From Pusillimonas sp. T7-7 (GTDB taxonomy: Bacteria > Pseudomonadota > Gammaproteobacteria > Burkholderiales > Burkholderiaceae_B), in contig NC_015458.1 of NCBI RefSeq assembly GCF_000209655.1, positions 1,798,001 through 1,862,000 on the forward strand: DNA of 64,000 nt. Reading direction: 5' to 3'. The first letter of the stretch is position 1; the number at the start of each line of letters is the position of its first letter. The notes under the pieces were generated by a model. The model was not told the DNA's origin. It worked only from the letters and a program-made list of their open reading frames with translations, and made no database searches. A program made the translations under genes and the position numbers. This document shows, one piece after another, positions 18,414-26,522 of this stretch.

Positions 18414-19496
18414 CTATGAGGCAGGATCAGACAAATCGTTGGAAAGCTTCGCCGATTGCGCCGCAGCATCCTGCAAGCTCTGGCGAAGATGATCAATGGC
18501 GCTGGTGGTGCCATCAAGCAAGCCATTATGCACTGCTTCGCGCGCCCGTTGCAGGGCAAAGCCGAAAGCATATGCGTCAGCCGAACCATGGCTTTTTACA
18601 ACGATACCGCGCAAGCCCAGCAAGGCGGCGCCATTGTAGCGGCGGTTATCGACCCGGTCCCGCAGCCGGTTCAGCACCGGTTTGGCCAGTGCGCCCGCGG
18701 CCAGCGACAGGATATCGCGCTTGAATTCAGCACGCATCATGGTGGCAATCAGCTTGGCCAGGCCTTCTACGGATTTGAGCACGACGTTGCCCACAAACCC
18801 ATCACAAACGACCACGTCGACCGTACCCTTGAAGATATCGTCGCCTTCTACGTTACCGTAGAAATTGAGTCCACTGCTGCGCAGCAGCTCGGCCGCCTGC
18901 TTGACGACCTCGTTGCCCTTGATGACTTCTTCGCCGATATTGAGCAGGCCAATAGAGGGTTGCCGACGCTGGTCGACCGTAGACACCAGGGCCGAACCCA
19001 TGATCGCAAACTGCAGCAGATGCTCGGCCGAACAATCGACATTTGCCCCCAGGTCGAGCACCGTCGTGGCGCCACCCTTCTGGTTGGGAATAGAGGTGGC
19101 TATGGCCGGCCTGTCGATACCATCCAGTGTTTTGAGCACATAACGCGAAATCGCCATCCAGGCGCCGGTGTTGCCGGCCGAAATACAGGCGTCGGCACGG
19201 CCATCCTTGACAGCCTGGACTGCCACACGCATGGAGGAATCTTTTTTGCGCCGCAACGCCACTTCAACGGAATCGTCCATAAGGACGACCTCGGAAGCGG
19301 GCAGTATCTCGTACCAGTCTTTACCTGGATTGCCGGCATCGCGCAGATGGGCCTCGATGGCCATCGCATCGCCCACCAGCAGGAAACGGGTGTCGGGATA
19401 CTGTTTGACGAACCGGCATGCCGCAGGGATGGTGATCGGCAAGCCGAAGTCTCCTCCCATGCAGTCTATGGCGATTCGAATATCGGCTTTCGACAT
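18414..19496 (-). CDS. plsX: Phosphate acyltransferase PlsX
   Basis: 360 residues starting [18 protein letters not shown], the family signature start. It converts acyl-ACP to acyl-phosphate, the acyl donor for PlsY in glycerolipid synthesis, and links the fab operon to membrane formation. Further motifs: [12 protein letters not shown] and the C-terminal [21 protein letters not shown] 19494-19496 was taken as the start; an in-frame TTG lies one codon upstream. Spacing: 47 bp after rpmF, 20 bp before fabH. Confidence 0.96.
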   Translation of the reverse strand: MSKADIRIAIDCMGGDFGLPITIPAACRFVKQYPDTRFLLVGDAMAIEAHLRDAGNPGKDWYEILPASEVVLMDDSVEVALRRKKDSSMRVAVQAVKDGRADACISAGNTGAWMAISRYVLKTLDGIDRPAIATSIPNQKGGATTVLDLGANVDCSAEHLLQFAIMGSALVSTVDQRRQPSIGLLNIGEEVIKGNEVVKQAAELLRSSGLNFYGNVEGDDIFKGTVDVVVCDGFVGNVVLKSVEGLAKLIATMMRAEFKRDILSLAAGALAKPVLNRLRDRVDNRRYNGAALLGLRGIVVKSHGSADAYAFGFALQRAREAVHNGLLDGTTSAIDHLRQSLQDAAAQSAKLSNDLSDPAS

Positions 19497-19543
19497 CAAA
19501 CGCGTAGGTGCCGTGCTTATTGCACTATTGCAAAAACCGACAA

Positions 19544-19726
19544 TTATTCGTCGTTTTTAGTTTTGAGCACTTTACGGCCACGGTAAATACCGTTAGGGCT
19601 GATGTGGTGGCGCAGATGCAGTTCGCCAGTGGTGGGCTCAACGGCTGTGGGGGGCGTCGAAATGAAATCGTGCGAACGATGCATACCGCGTTTAGACGGG
19701 CTCTTTTTGTTTTGCTGAACGGCCAT
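19544..19726 (-). CDS. rpmF: 50S ribosomal protein L32
   Basis: 60 residues, basic, starting [21 protein letters not shown], followed by [24 protein letters not shown]32 sits near the peptidyl transferase centre and exit tunnel. The zinc-binding cysteines of some L32 proteins are absent (C-minus form, common in proteobacteria). It lies in the conserved yceD-rpmF-plsX order, which couples ribosome and lipid synthesis. Confidence 0.97.
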   Translation of the reverse strand: MAVQQNKKSPSKRGMHRSHDFISTPPTAVEPTTGELHLRHHISPNGIYRGRKVLKTKNDE

Positions 19727-19807
19727 GATGACTCCTGTAAACGGGTCGCTATTGTACGCGATGATCCCGCAAGTTAAATGCGTTAATAATCAGGTTGATA
19801 CGAAAAT

Positions 19808-20323
19808 TCAATTTTTCTTGAGTTGACTCAAGACTGCAAAAGGCGACGGCTTGTCCGTATCGACAGCCGGTTCGTCTTGCGCAAGCTGCGTCGGCAATGA
19901 CGGACAAACTTCATGCTTGGGCACATACGGCAAGCCAAGGATGATTTCATCTTCGACCAGTTCCCGCATATCCAATCGCGCCGACCCTACAATACGCTCG
20001 ATTACATCATCGGCGTCTGCCTCGCGGCCGTCTTCGACGTCAAGATCGGCCTCGGACCTTACCATTTGCACACGATTCTTCGTTTCCATCTGGAACGAGA
20101 AAGGCTGCATGCAACGCTGACATTCAAGTACCGGACAAGCCCGTACTGAAATCTGCAGGAAATACTGCCCATGCATGTCTTTTTCGCCTGTTACCGCCCA
20201 CTCGGCATATGCATCGGCCTGCTCAGGCAGCCCTTCAATAAGCCGTGCGAATTGTACGATAGGTGTTGTACCGCGCACCGTAGCACCCAGACGGGCAAGC
20301 TCGTAGGTATCAATGTATTGCAT
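19808..20323 (-). CDS. yceD: YceD/DUF177 family protein (Rsf/23S rRNA accumulation protein)
   Basis: 171 residues starting MQYIDTYELARLG. The central LECQRCMQPFSF (a CxxC in the DUF177 domain) and acidic C-terminal part (EDEIILGLPYVPKHEVCPSL) identify YceD. In E. coli and plants DUF177 proteins are needed for normal 23S rRNA levels. The ATG at 20321-20323 was chosen over a TTG 12 bases upstream. It is the first gene of the long fab operon, behind a good sigma-70 promoter at 20361-20390. Confidence 0.93.
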   Translation of the reverse strand: MQYIDTYELARLGATVRGTTPIVQFARLIEGLPEQADAYAEWAVTGEKDMHGQYFLQISVRACPVLECQRCMQPFSFQMETKNRVQMVRSEADLDVEDGREADADDVIERIVGSARLDMRELVEDEIILGLPYVPKHEVCPSLPTQLAQDEPAVDTDKPSPFAVLSQLKKN

Positions 20324-20360
20324 GCCTACACTCAAAGACTTCGCACAAAGAAAACATTAG

Positions 20361-20390
20361 ATAATAACGTGTCCGGGCATTTACAGTCAA
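20361..20390 (-). promoter_or_regulatory. Sigma-70 promoter for the yceD-rpmF-plsX-fab operon
   Basis: On the minus strand TTGACT (20385-20390) is followed after 18 bases by TATTAT (20361-20366); a 17-base spacing with TTATTA is also possible. The start of transcription would fall near 20353, leaving a leader of about 30 bases before yceD. It lies in the 91-bp gap between the divergent yceD and maf genes. Confidence 0.6.
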
Positions 20391-20414
20391 ACCAAACTAG
20401 GTAAAAACCAGCAT

Positions 20415-20993
20415 ATGCGTCTCATCTTAGCCTCAAGTTCACCCTATCGCCAGGAATTGCTCGCGCGCCTGGGCATTCCTTTTACCACTGTTGCACCCAA
20501 TGTAGACGAAAGCCCGCTGCCCGGGGAGTCCCCCTCCGACCTCGCCCTGAGGTTGTCTGTTGCCAAGGCACAAGCCGTTGCCCACGACCACCCGGGCGCC
20601 CTGCTTATCGGCTCGGACCAGGTCGCCACCATAGACGGCCAACCCCTAGGCAAGCCTGGCAATTTCGATCGCGCCAAAACGCAGCTTGAACAGCTGAGCG
20701 GACAAACGGTAGAATTTCATAGCGCCTTGTGCGTCAGCGACGGCCACCGCCACGAAGTGAAAGATGTCATCACCCTCTGCCGCTTCCGCCACCTGAGCAC
20801 ACGGGAAATTACCACCTATCTGCTGCGTGAACAGCCTTACGATACCGCCGGCAGCGCGAAGGCCGAAGGACTGGGCATTGCCCTCATGGACAGCATGCAG
20901 TCAGACGACCCCACCGCCATCATCGGCCTGCCGCTGATTACCCTGTCCCGCATGCTGCGGTCATTCGGACTCAACCCTTTGGAGCACACTTGA
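20415..20993 (+). CDS. Maf-like nucleotide pyrophosphatase (YceF type)
   Basis: 192 residues starting MRLILASSSPYRQELLARLGIPF, with the Maf hallmarks SSSPYR, DESPLPGESP and LLIGSDQVA (catalytic Asp in SDQ). Maf/YceF proteins hydrolyse modified or non-canonical nucleoside triphosphates; the YceF branch prefers 7-methyl-GTP. It diverges from yceD, as yceF does from the yceD-rpmF operon in E. coli, which favours the YceF assignment. Its stop overlaps the TTG start of the next gene. Confidence 0.9.
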   Translation: MRLILASSSPYRQELLARLGIPFTTVAPNVDESPLPGESPSDLALRLSVAKAQAVAHDHPGALLIGSDQVATIDGQPLGKPGNFDRAKTQLEQLSGQTVEFHSALCVSDGHRHEVKDVITLCRFRHLSTREITTYLLREQPYDTAGSAKAEGLGIALMDSMQSDDPTAIIGLPLITLSRMLRSFGLNPLEHT

Positions 20994-21709
20994 AACCCAC
21001 CGGCACTTTGCATTTGATTCCCGTCTCCCTGGGTGAGTCAGCCCCAGGCGCCTGGCTGCCGCAAACCGCCCACGAGCTGGCGTCACAGCTCTCCACTTAC
21101 ATTGCCGAAAACGCAAAAACCGCAAGAGCTTTCCTGAAGCTCATCGGTACGACCCGACCGCTGCAAGAAATCACCATACACACGCTGACCGACAAAGTAG
21201 ACGGGCAACAGATCAAGACCTGGCTCCAACCCTTGCTTGATGGCGGCGAGATCGGACTGGTTTCCGAAGCCGGATGCCCCGCCGTCGCCGACCCGGGCGC
21301 CAAGGTCGTGGCTCAGGCCCACCAAATGGGCTTGCGCGTGGTTCCCTGGGTAGGCCCTTCATCCATCCTGCTCAGCCTCATGGCCAGCGGGCTGGACGGG
21401 CAGCGCTTTGCCTTCCACGGCTATGCCCCTGTCGACGCCACCGAGCGGGCAAAACAGTTGAAAGCCTGGGAAGCCGCCTCGCAAAAACAGCAGCAGACCC
21501 AGATTCTGATCGAAACGCCTTACCGCAACGGCGCCATGTTCGACACGCTCAAACAAGCCCTTAAAGGCAACACCCGTTTATGTATCGCCAGCTCGCTCAC
21601 TACCCCGGACGAGTGGATACAAACGCATACGGTCAGCCACTGGAAAACGCTGCCCGTACCCGACCTGTCCAAAAAACCCACTATTTTTCTTTATCTGGCA
21701 GGTCGATAG
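20990..21709 (+). CDS. RsmI-like SAM-dependent (tetrapyrrole methylase fold) methyltransferase
   Basis: 239 residues from a TTG start at 20990 that overlaps the maf stop and has GGAG six bases upstream. The fold signatures are LHLIPVSLGE at the start, GGEIGLVSEAGCPAVADPGAKVVAQAH and VGPSSILLSLMASGLDGQRFAFHGY. These match the RsmI family, which 2'-O-methylates C1402 of 16S rRNA, but this protein is about 50 residues shorter than canonical RsmI and lacks its usual ATPIGNLxD start (here PVSLGE). It is therefore more likely a paralogue of unknown substrate than RsmI itself. Confidence 0.8.
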   Translation: MKPTGTLHLIPVSLGESAPGAWLPQTAHELASQLSTYIAENAKTARAFLKLIGTTRPLQEITIHTLTDKVDGQQIKTWLQPLLDGGEIGLVSEAGCPAVADPGAKVVAQAHQMGLRVVPWVGPSSILLSLMASGLDGQRFAFHGYAPVDATERAKQLKAWEAASQKQQQTQILIETPYRNGAMFDTLKQALKGNTRLCIASSLTTPDEWIQTHTVSHWKTLPVPDLSKKPTIFLYLAGR

Positions 21710-22524
21710 TGCTATATCTGCTTGCTTACCCCGGACCTGGCCGGCGCACTGTGCGCCACGGCCTTCTGGCGGCCATGATGCTGCTACTGTCAGCCTGTAG
21801 CACTTATCAGCCCGGCGCCCTGGACATAGACCGCAGCATCCAGGCCAAAAGCCAGAACAGCCGCGTCGAATTTGTGGTGCTGCACTATACCTCGGCTAGC
21901 AATGAGACATCTCTGAAGATTTTGTCCGAGCGGAATGTCAGCAGCCACTACCTGGTCACCAAAGAGGCCCGCCCCCATGTGTATCAGTTGGTGGGCGAAA
22001 ACCGCCGTGCCTGGCATGCCGGTGTCAGCGCATGGTTCGACCGCAGCGACATGAACAGCGGTTCCATAGGCATCGAGATTGTCAATCAGGGGCGCGAAGG
22101 AGAGCAATGGGATCCCTATGACCCGGTGCAAATGCAGGTAGTGGCTGCCCTGCTGCAAGACATCATCCGCCGCCACCAGATCAAGCCGCACAATATTGTC
22201 GGCCACAGCGACATCGCCCCCCAACGAAAAATCGATCCCGGCCCGCTGTTTCCCTGGAAACAACTGGCCGATCAAGGCATAGGCCGCTGGTACGATGAGG
22301 GCAAAGCCAGGCTGTACGAGCAGGAATTCCTGACGATGGGCCTGCCCGATATCGCTTGGGTGCAGGCGCAATTACGCCGCCTGGGCTATACCGTGCCCGA
22401 CAGCGGCGAGCTGGACAAAGCCAGCAAAAATGTCATTGCCGCCTTTCAAATGCACTACCGCCCGGCTCGCCATGACGGCATGCCCGATGCACAGACACTG
22501 GCAATCATGAAGGCACTGCGCTAG
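21709..22524 (+). CDS. amiD: N-acetylmuramoyl-L-alanine amidase, lipoprotein (AmiD-like)
   Basis: 271 residues from a GTG at 21709 overlapping the previous TAG by one base, with GGCAGG upstream; ATG 21775 is an alternative. The lipoprotein signal LLAAMMLLLSAC suggests a periplasm-facing lipid anchor. The zinc amidase_2 domain (about 45-190) shows VVLHYTSA, HYLVTKEARPHVYQLV, SIGIEIVNQG and GHSDIAPQRKIDPGPLFPW. A C-terminal peptidoglycan-binding helix bundle (about 200-270) follows. It cleaves the amide between MurNAc and the stem peptide during wall recycling. Confidence 0.88.
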   Translation: MLYLLAYPGPGRRTVRHGLLAAMMLLLSACSTYQPGALDIDRSIQAKSQNSRVEFVVLHYTSASNETSLKILSERNVSSHYLVTKEARPHVYQLVGENRRAWHAGVSAWFDRSDMNSGSIGIEIVNQGREGEQWDPYDPVQMQVVAALLQDIIRRHQIKPHNIVGHSDIAPQRKIDPGPLFPWKQLADQGIGRWYDEGKARLYEQEFLTMGLPDIAWVQAQLRRLGYTVPDSGELDKASKNVIAAFQMHYRPARHDGMPDAQTLAIMKALR

Positions 22525-22559
22525 CCCGATGGCAGGCTCCGACCGCCCGTGGCAGCGTT

Positions 22560-23204
22560 TTAAGCCGAACGGCGCCGATAGAAGAAAATAATCCGTATCA
22601 GCAAGAGCACGGCCAGCATGGCCCCATACAGATAAGGTTCGGAAAAATCATTCTTGCCCGCCCGCACCAGCCAGAAATGCCAGACGGAGAGTATGGCTAT
22701 CAGGTACACGCTGCGGTGCAATTGCTGCCAGCCACGACCCAGTCGATGTATCCATCCGCGCGTCGAGGTCATGGCCAGGGCCGCCATGGGCACAAAGGCA
22801 ATCATCCCTACCAGGATAAAGGTACGCTGGACGATGTCGTCCCACATCGACACCAAAGACCAGCCGCGCTCCCAGTACGCCCAGCCCAGCACATGCAGGC
22901 AGGTGTAAAAAAAGGCGAACAGACCCAGCATACGGCGCAGGCGTACCAGGGCTGGCTGGCTGATCAGCCGACGCAAAGGAGTCACGCACAAGGTCAACCC
23001 CAGCAGCACCAACGCCCATATGCCGGAAGAACGAATCAAAAACTCAGGCGGATTCGCACTCAAGCCATCATGGGTACCCAGCCATATCCAGCGCACCAGC
23101 GGATACAGGGCCAACAGAAAGACCAGCGGTTTGATACGCGCCACTTCCTGGGCAGTCCAATTGCGAGCGCCGGGCACGACAGCTTCTTGCGCAGACATGC
23201 TCAA
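22560..23204 (-). CDS. msrQ: Haem-binding membrane subunit MsrQ (YedZ)
   Basis: 214 residues with about six membrane helices and histidines in [18 protein letters not shown] and [21 protein letters not shown] that fit the haem ligands of the ferric-reductase-like YedZ family. MsrQ passes electrons from the quinone pool to the molybdoenzyme MsrP, which repairs oxidised methionines in the periplasm. Its start overlaps the msrP stop by 4 bp, so the pair is translationally coupled. Confidence 0.93.
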   Translation of the reverse strand: MSMSAQEAVVPGARNWTAQEVARIKPLVFLLALYPLVRWIWLGTHDGLSANPPEFLIRSSGIWALVLLGLTLCVTPLRRLISQPALVRLRRMLGLFAFFYTCLHVLGWAYWERGWSLVSMWDDIVQRTFILVGMIAFVPMAALAMTSTRGWIHRLGRGWQQLHRSVYLIAILSVWHFWLVRAGKNDFSEPYLYGAMLAVLLLIRIIFFYRRRSA

Positions 23205-24166
23205 TAGCTTTCCCGCAAGTCCATACCCGCATACAAGGATGCAACCTGTTCGGCATAGCCGTTATACATCAGGGTATCGACGCGCGGGGCAAAAAAGCCG
23301 TCGCCTATGCGCCTTTCGGTCGCCTGGCTCCAGCGCGGATGCGGTACGTCAGGGTTGACGTTGGCATAAAAACCATACTCTTGTGGAGCGATTTTGACCC
23401 AACTGGTCATGGGCATGTTTTCCAGCAGGCGGATTCTGACGATGGACTTGCCGGACTTGAAACCGTATTTCCAGGGCACGGCCAAGCGCAAGGGCGCACC
23501 GTTCTGATTGGGCAGTTGTTTGCCGTAAACCCCAAATACCAGCATGGCCAGTGGATGCATGGCTTCGTCCATGCGCAGGCCTTCTATATACGGCCAATCG
23601 ATAATGCGGCTGCTCACGCCCGGCATATTCTCTTTCTGGACCACGGTGGTGAATTCCACGAATTTCGCTTTGCTGGTGGGCTCAACCGCCTTGAGCAGCG
23701 TCGAGAGCGAGTAGCCGCTCCAGGGAATCACCATGGACCAGGCTTCGACACAACGCAACCGATAGATGCGCTCTTCCATGGGAGCCAGCTTCAGCAGATC
23801 ATCAATATCGAAGCTGCGCGGCCTGGCGACTTCGCCTTCGACGCTGACCGTCCAGGGCCGTGTTTGCAGCTTGTGGGCGTTTTCAAAGGGGTCGGTCTTG
23901 CCGGTGCCAAACTCGTAATAATTGTTGTACGAGGTGATGTCTTTTTCAGACGTGGGCTTGTCCATAAGCTGGTAATCAGCATTGGGCTTGGCAGCCAATG
24001 GCGCCTGCTCATTCTGGGCCCAGGATGACGCAACCGGCCCAAGCGACCCTGCGCCCGCGGCCACTATTCCCATGCCTGCGTGCCGCAGCCACGCTCGCCG
24101 TGAGTGCCAGATGGCTTCTGAGGTGATTTCGGATGGCGCTATGGACGGCAGCTTGAGTCTGGACAT
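23201..24166 (-). CDS. msrP: Methionine sulfoxide reductase MsrP (YedY), molybdoenzyme
   Basis: 321 residues. The N-terminus has [30 protein letters not shown], a twin-arginine signal for folded export. The oxidoreductase molybdopterin domain carries the Mo-binding cysteine in [19 protein letters not shown]-terminal conserved stretches are [28 protein letters not shown] and [15 protein letters not shown]. It reduces protein methionine sulfoxide in the periplasm with electrons from MsrQ. The 250-bp upstream region contains a 7-bp dyad (24267-24291) that might be an operator. Confidence 0.94.
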   Translation of the reverse strand: MSRLKLPSIAPSEITSEAIWHSRRAWLRHAGMGIVAAGAGSLGPVASSWAQNEQAPLAAKPNADYQLMDKPTSEKDITSYNNYYEFGTGKTDPFENAHKLQTRPWTVSVEGEVARPRSFDIDDLLKLAPMEERIYRLRCVEAWSMVIPWSGYSLSTLLKAVEPTSKAKFVEFTTVVQKENMPGVSSRIIDWPYIEGLRMDEAMHPLAMLVFGVYGKQLPNQNGAPLRLAVPWKYGFKSGKSIVRIRLLENMPMTSWVKIAPQEYGFYANVNPDVPHPRWSQATERRIGDGFFAPRVDTLMYNGYAEQVASLYAGMDLRESY

Positions 24167-24266
24167 GATGTTCCGCTCGGTGACGATGTCTGAATATGAC
24201 GGCGGCAGGTGGCAAAAAGTTCCGCTTCAGGCGTAAGCTTGGGCCTGCACGGCTATTTTACGCTTT

Positions 24267-24291
24267 GCTGACATGTATTGACCTTGTCAGC
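24267..24291. repeat. Dyad upstream of msrP
   Basis: GCTGACA at 24267-24273 and TGTCAGC at 24285-24291 form a perfect 7-bp inverted repeat around an 11-base spacer, about 100 bp upstream of the msrP start and 128 bp after the end of the HAD gene. It could be a regulator binding site for msrPQ or a stem in the HAD transcript. No T-run follows on the minus strand, so a terminator is less likely. Confidence 0.4.
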
Positions 24292-24300
24292 TACATCTCT

Positions 24301-24365
24301 GTTTCTTAAGTCAGGCCGCTGTGGCGAGCAGGGCTCCGGCTTCACAGGCCTTGTGCTTAAGAACC
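24301..24365. repeat. 65-bp segment bounded by inverted GGTTCTTAAG-type ends
   Basis: GTTTCTTAAG (24301-24310) and CTTAAGAACC (24356-24365) are inverted copies of the same 10-mer with one mismatch. They enclose 45 bp of GC-rich sequence with no open frame. The same 10-mer marks both sides of the structured liv-liv interval at 45554 and 46057. The rest of the msrP-HAD gap shows nothing else I can name. Confidence 0.4.
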
Positions 24366-24418
24366 AAACCCAGGACCGAATTCACAGCCGAAACCACACG
24401 CCATCAGAATCGCCGCTA

Positions 24419-25072
24419 TTAAACCCGTGCCAGCACCCACTCCCGCATCTCGGGCACACTATCCACCACCACAGTAGGCTCGGCAGCCTGCAAGGTCGAA
24501 GGATCATGCGCCCCGTAAGTCACAGCCATGCTGTCCACCCCCGCGGCCGTTGCCATCTGGATATCGTGCGAAGTGTCACCCACCATCAGGACCCGATCGG
24601 GCTCCAGACCCAACTCATCCATCAGTTCCAGCAACATCGCCGGATGCGGCTTGCTGAACGACTCATCGGCACAACGCGTAGCATCGAAGTGATCGCGCAG
24701 CTTCATGGCGTCCAGCACCCTGTCCAGCCCCACACGGCTTTTCCCCGTGGCCACGCCCAAGTTGACCTGGCTGGCCCGCAGCTCCACCAACAGCTCAGGC
24801 ATACCATCAAACAGCCTGATATGCGGATCACGGCTCAGGAAGTGGAATCGATAGCGATCCAGAAACTCGTCCATCCGATCTTCAGTCAGGGTAGGAACAC
24901 AGTGATACAAGGCGCTTTGCAGCGAAAGACCTATCACCCAGCTGGCTTCGCTGCGCGACGGAATCGGCAAAGCCAGGTCGGTGCAGGCGCCCTGTATGGA
25001 TGCCACGATGGAATGGGTGGAATCCATGACCGTGCCATCCCAATCAAAAATAACCGCCTCGTAACGTTTCAC
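24419..25072 (-). CDS. HAD-superfamily phosphatase (Gph/PGP-like)
   Basis: 217 residues. Motif I is DWDGT (D10, D12), a cap domain follows, motif II is VATGKSRVGLDR, motif III is the lysine in SKPHPAML, and motif IV is MVGDTSHDIQMATAAGV. This is subfamily IA, close to phosphoglycolate phosphatase. Its ATG overlaps the rluC stop by 4 bp, and an rluC-HAD pair is common in betaproteobacteria. Substrate not assignable from sequence alone. Confidence 0.88.
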   Translation of the reverse strand: MKRYEAVIFDWDGTVMDSTHSIVASIQGACTDLALPIPSRSEASWVIGLSLQSALYHCVPTLTEDRMDEFLDRYRFHFLSRDPHIRLFDGMPELLVELRASQVNLGVATGKSRVGLDRVLDAMKLRDHFDATRCADESFSKPHPAMLLELMDELGLEPDRVLMVGDTSHDIQMATAAGVDSMAVTYGAHDPSTLQAAEPTVVVDSVPEMREWVLARV

Positions 25073-26022
25073 CGATGCTGCTCCAGATAATCAAGGGTCT
25101 TCAAACACACAGGCGGAAGATCCGCCGTCAATACCAAGGGCTCACCCGTCAACGGATGGGGAAGTTCCAGCCTGCAGGCGTGCAAAAACATGCGATTGAG
25201 CCCAAGGCCGGCAAAATAGGCGCGAACCTCGTCACTGCCATATTTGTCGTCACCCACAATCGGATAGCCGCAGGAAGCCAGGTGTACGCGTATCTGGTGG
25301 GTGCGTCCGGTGCGCAGCTCGGCGCCCAACAGGCTGTAGCGACCATAGCGTTTTTGCAGCGTAATGATGGTGTGGGCGACCTTGCCTTGCGCGTCCACCT
25401 TGACCCGACGCTCGCCGGAAGCCGTCAGCCACTTCAGCAAAGGTTGGCGCAAATGCTGCTTGTCATTGACCCAGTCGCCCACCACCAAGGCCTGATAATG
25501 CTTGCGCCCGCCCCCCTCGCGCATCATGTCGTGCAGCCCCAGTAAAGCTTTACGCTTCTTGGCAATGATCAGCAAGCCGGAGGTTTCACGGTCCAGCCGG
25601 TGGGCGAGCTCCAGAAAGGGGGCGTCAGGACGCGCAGCGCGCAATTGCTCGATGACGCCAAAAGACACACCGCTGCCGCCATGGACGGCCACACCGGCCG
25701 GTTTATTGACCACAACCATCGCCTCGTCTTCGAACACAACGGGAAACACAGCCGGCGGCACACGGCGAGGCTCGTCGGGGCGCGGCAGGCGCAGGGGCGG
25801 CACCCGCACGGTGTCGCCCAGCTCAAGACGATAATCGGCAGCTATACGGCCTTTATTGACCCTTACCTCGCCGCTGCGTATGGCCTTGTACAGGTGGCTT
25901 TTGGGCACACCTTTGCATATTCGTAACAAAAAGTTATCGATACGCTGACCGGCCTGTTCGTCACCGATTTCGACAAAACGGACACTGGGGTTGTCATGTT
26001 TGGCAATAACTGTTTTGCTCAT
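25069..26022 (-). CDS. rluC: 23S rRNA pseudouridine synthase RluC
   Basis: 317 residues. An N-terminal S4 RNA-binding domain (about 20-75: QRIDNFLLRICKGVPKSHLYKAIRSGEVRVNKGR) is followed by the RluA-type catalytic domain with the nucleophile Asp in AHRLDRETSGLL and with GRTHQIRVHLASCGYPIVGDDKYG. RluC makes pseudouridines 955, 2504 and 2580 in E. coli 23S rRNA. The ATG at 26020-26022 was chosen; another in-frame ATG lies at 26037 and neither has a good ribosome binding site. It diverges from rne, and the rne promoter overlaps its first codons. rluC next to rne is a conserved arrangement. Confidence 0.92.
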   Translation of the reverse strand: MSKTVIAKHDNPSVRFVEIGDEQAGQRIDNFLLRICKGVPKSHLYKAIRSGEVRVNKGRIAADYRLELGDTVRVPPLRLPRPDEPRRVPPAVFPVVFEDEAMVVVNKPAGVAVHGGSGVSFGVIEQLRAARPDAPFLELAHRLDRETSGLLIIAKKRKALLGLHDMMREGGGRKHYQALVVGDWVNDKQHLRQPLLKWLTASGERRVKVDAQGKVAHTIITLQKRYGRYSLLGAELRTGRTHQIRVHLASCGYPIVGDDKYGSDEVRAYFAGLGLNRMFLHACRLELPHPLTGEPLVLTADLPPVCLKTLDYLEQHR

Positions 26023-26042
26023 AGGGAAAAGCGGCATATAAT
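26015..26042 (+). promoter_or_regulatory. Probable rne promoter
   Basis: A perfect TATAAT at 26037-26042 lies 16 bases after TTGCTC (26015-26020), a half-matched -35. Transcription would start near 26049, giving a 5' leader of about 470 nt before the rne ATG at 26523. The -35 lies within the first codons of rluC on the other strand. Confidence 0.5.
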
Positions 26043-26048
26043 CGCGTC

Positions 26049-26522
26049 AGCCTATAGAAGCTGAAAAAACCGCCGAACGTAGAGATGCAAGGGTGCGTCT
26101 CCGTTGGACGAGTAAAGGCCGTATTGTACTGCCCCGGTTTCAGCTTCTGGGTCATTAGGTCGCCGGCGCAGCTGCGATGCGCAAATAGTGGTGTGGCGTA
26201 TAGCCCGCTATTTGCTTGTCTACTGCCAACCGCGTGCGACGCTGAATCCATTGCAAAGTTTGTCTTCGTTTAATGCACCAGGCGCGAACTTACATGCGCG
26301 ACTGCCGTTCCCAGCAAATTTTTTCGTCACCAATCACTATAGTGCAACTGACCTTCCTGCTGACTGAACCACGTACCTACCGGTACGCCGTGCCTACCCG
26401 ACACAAGGTGGGCGCTGCCTGACGCCGTCAGCCATGCCCCATGCGGATTTAGTGCCACACACCGAGTGACCCGCGGTCGTGCGCCGTACAACGGCGCACC
26501 ATGACTACGGAGAAACACACTC
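26049..26522 (+). promoter_or_regulatory. Long structured 5' leader of rne
   Basis: No gene is evident here. Visible stems: GCAAATAG/CTATTTGC (26181-26188 with 26208-26215, extendable by GG/CC inside); CGTACC-TACC-GGTACG (26372-26387); and GTGCGCCGT-ACA-ACGGCGCAC, a perfect 9-bp hairpin at 26479-26499 only 24 bases before the start codon. In E. coli the 361-nt rne leader contains hairpins that RNase E itself binds to autoregulate its mRNA. A similar role here is inference from length, position and structure, not from primary sequence match. Confidence 0.5.
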
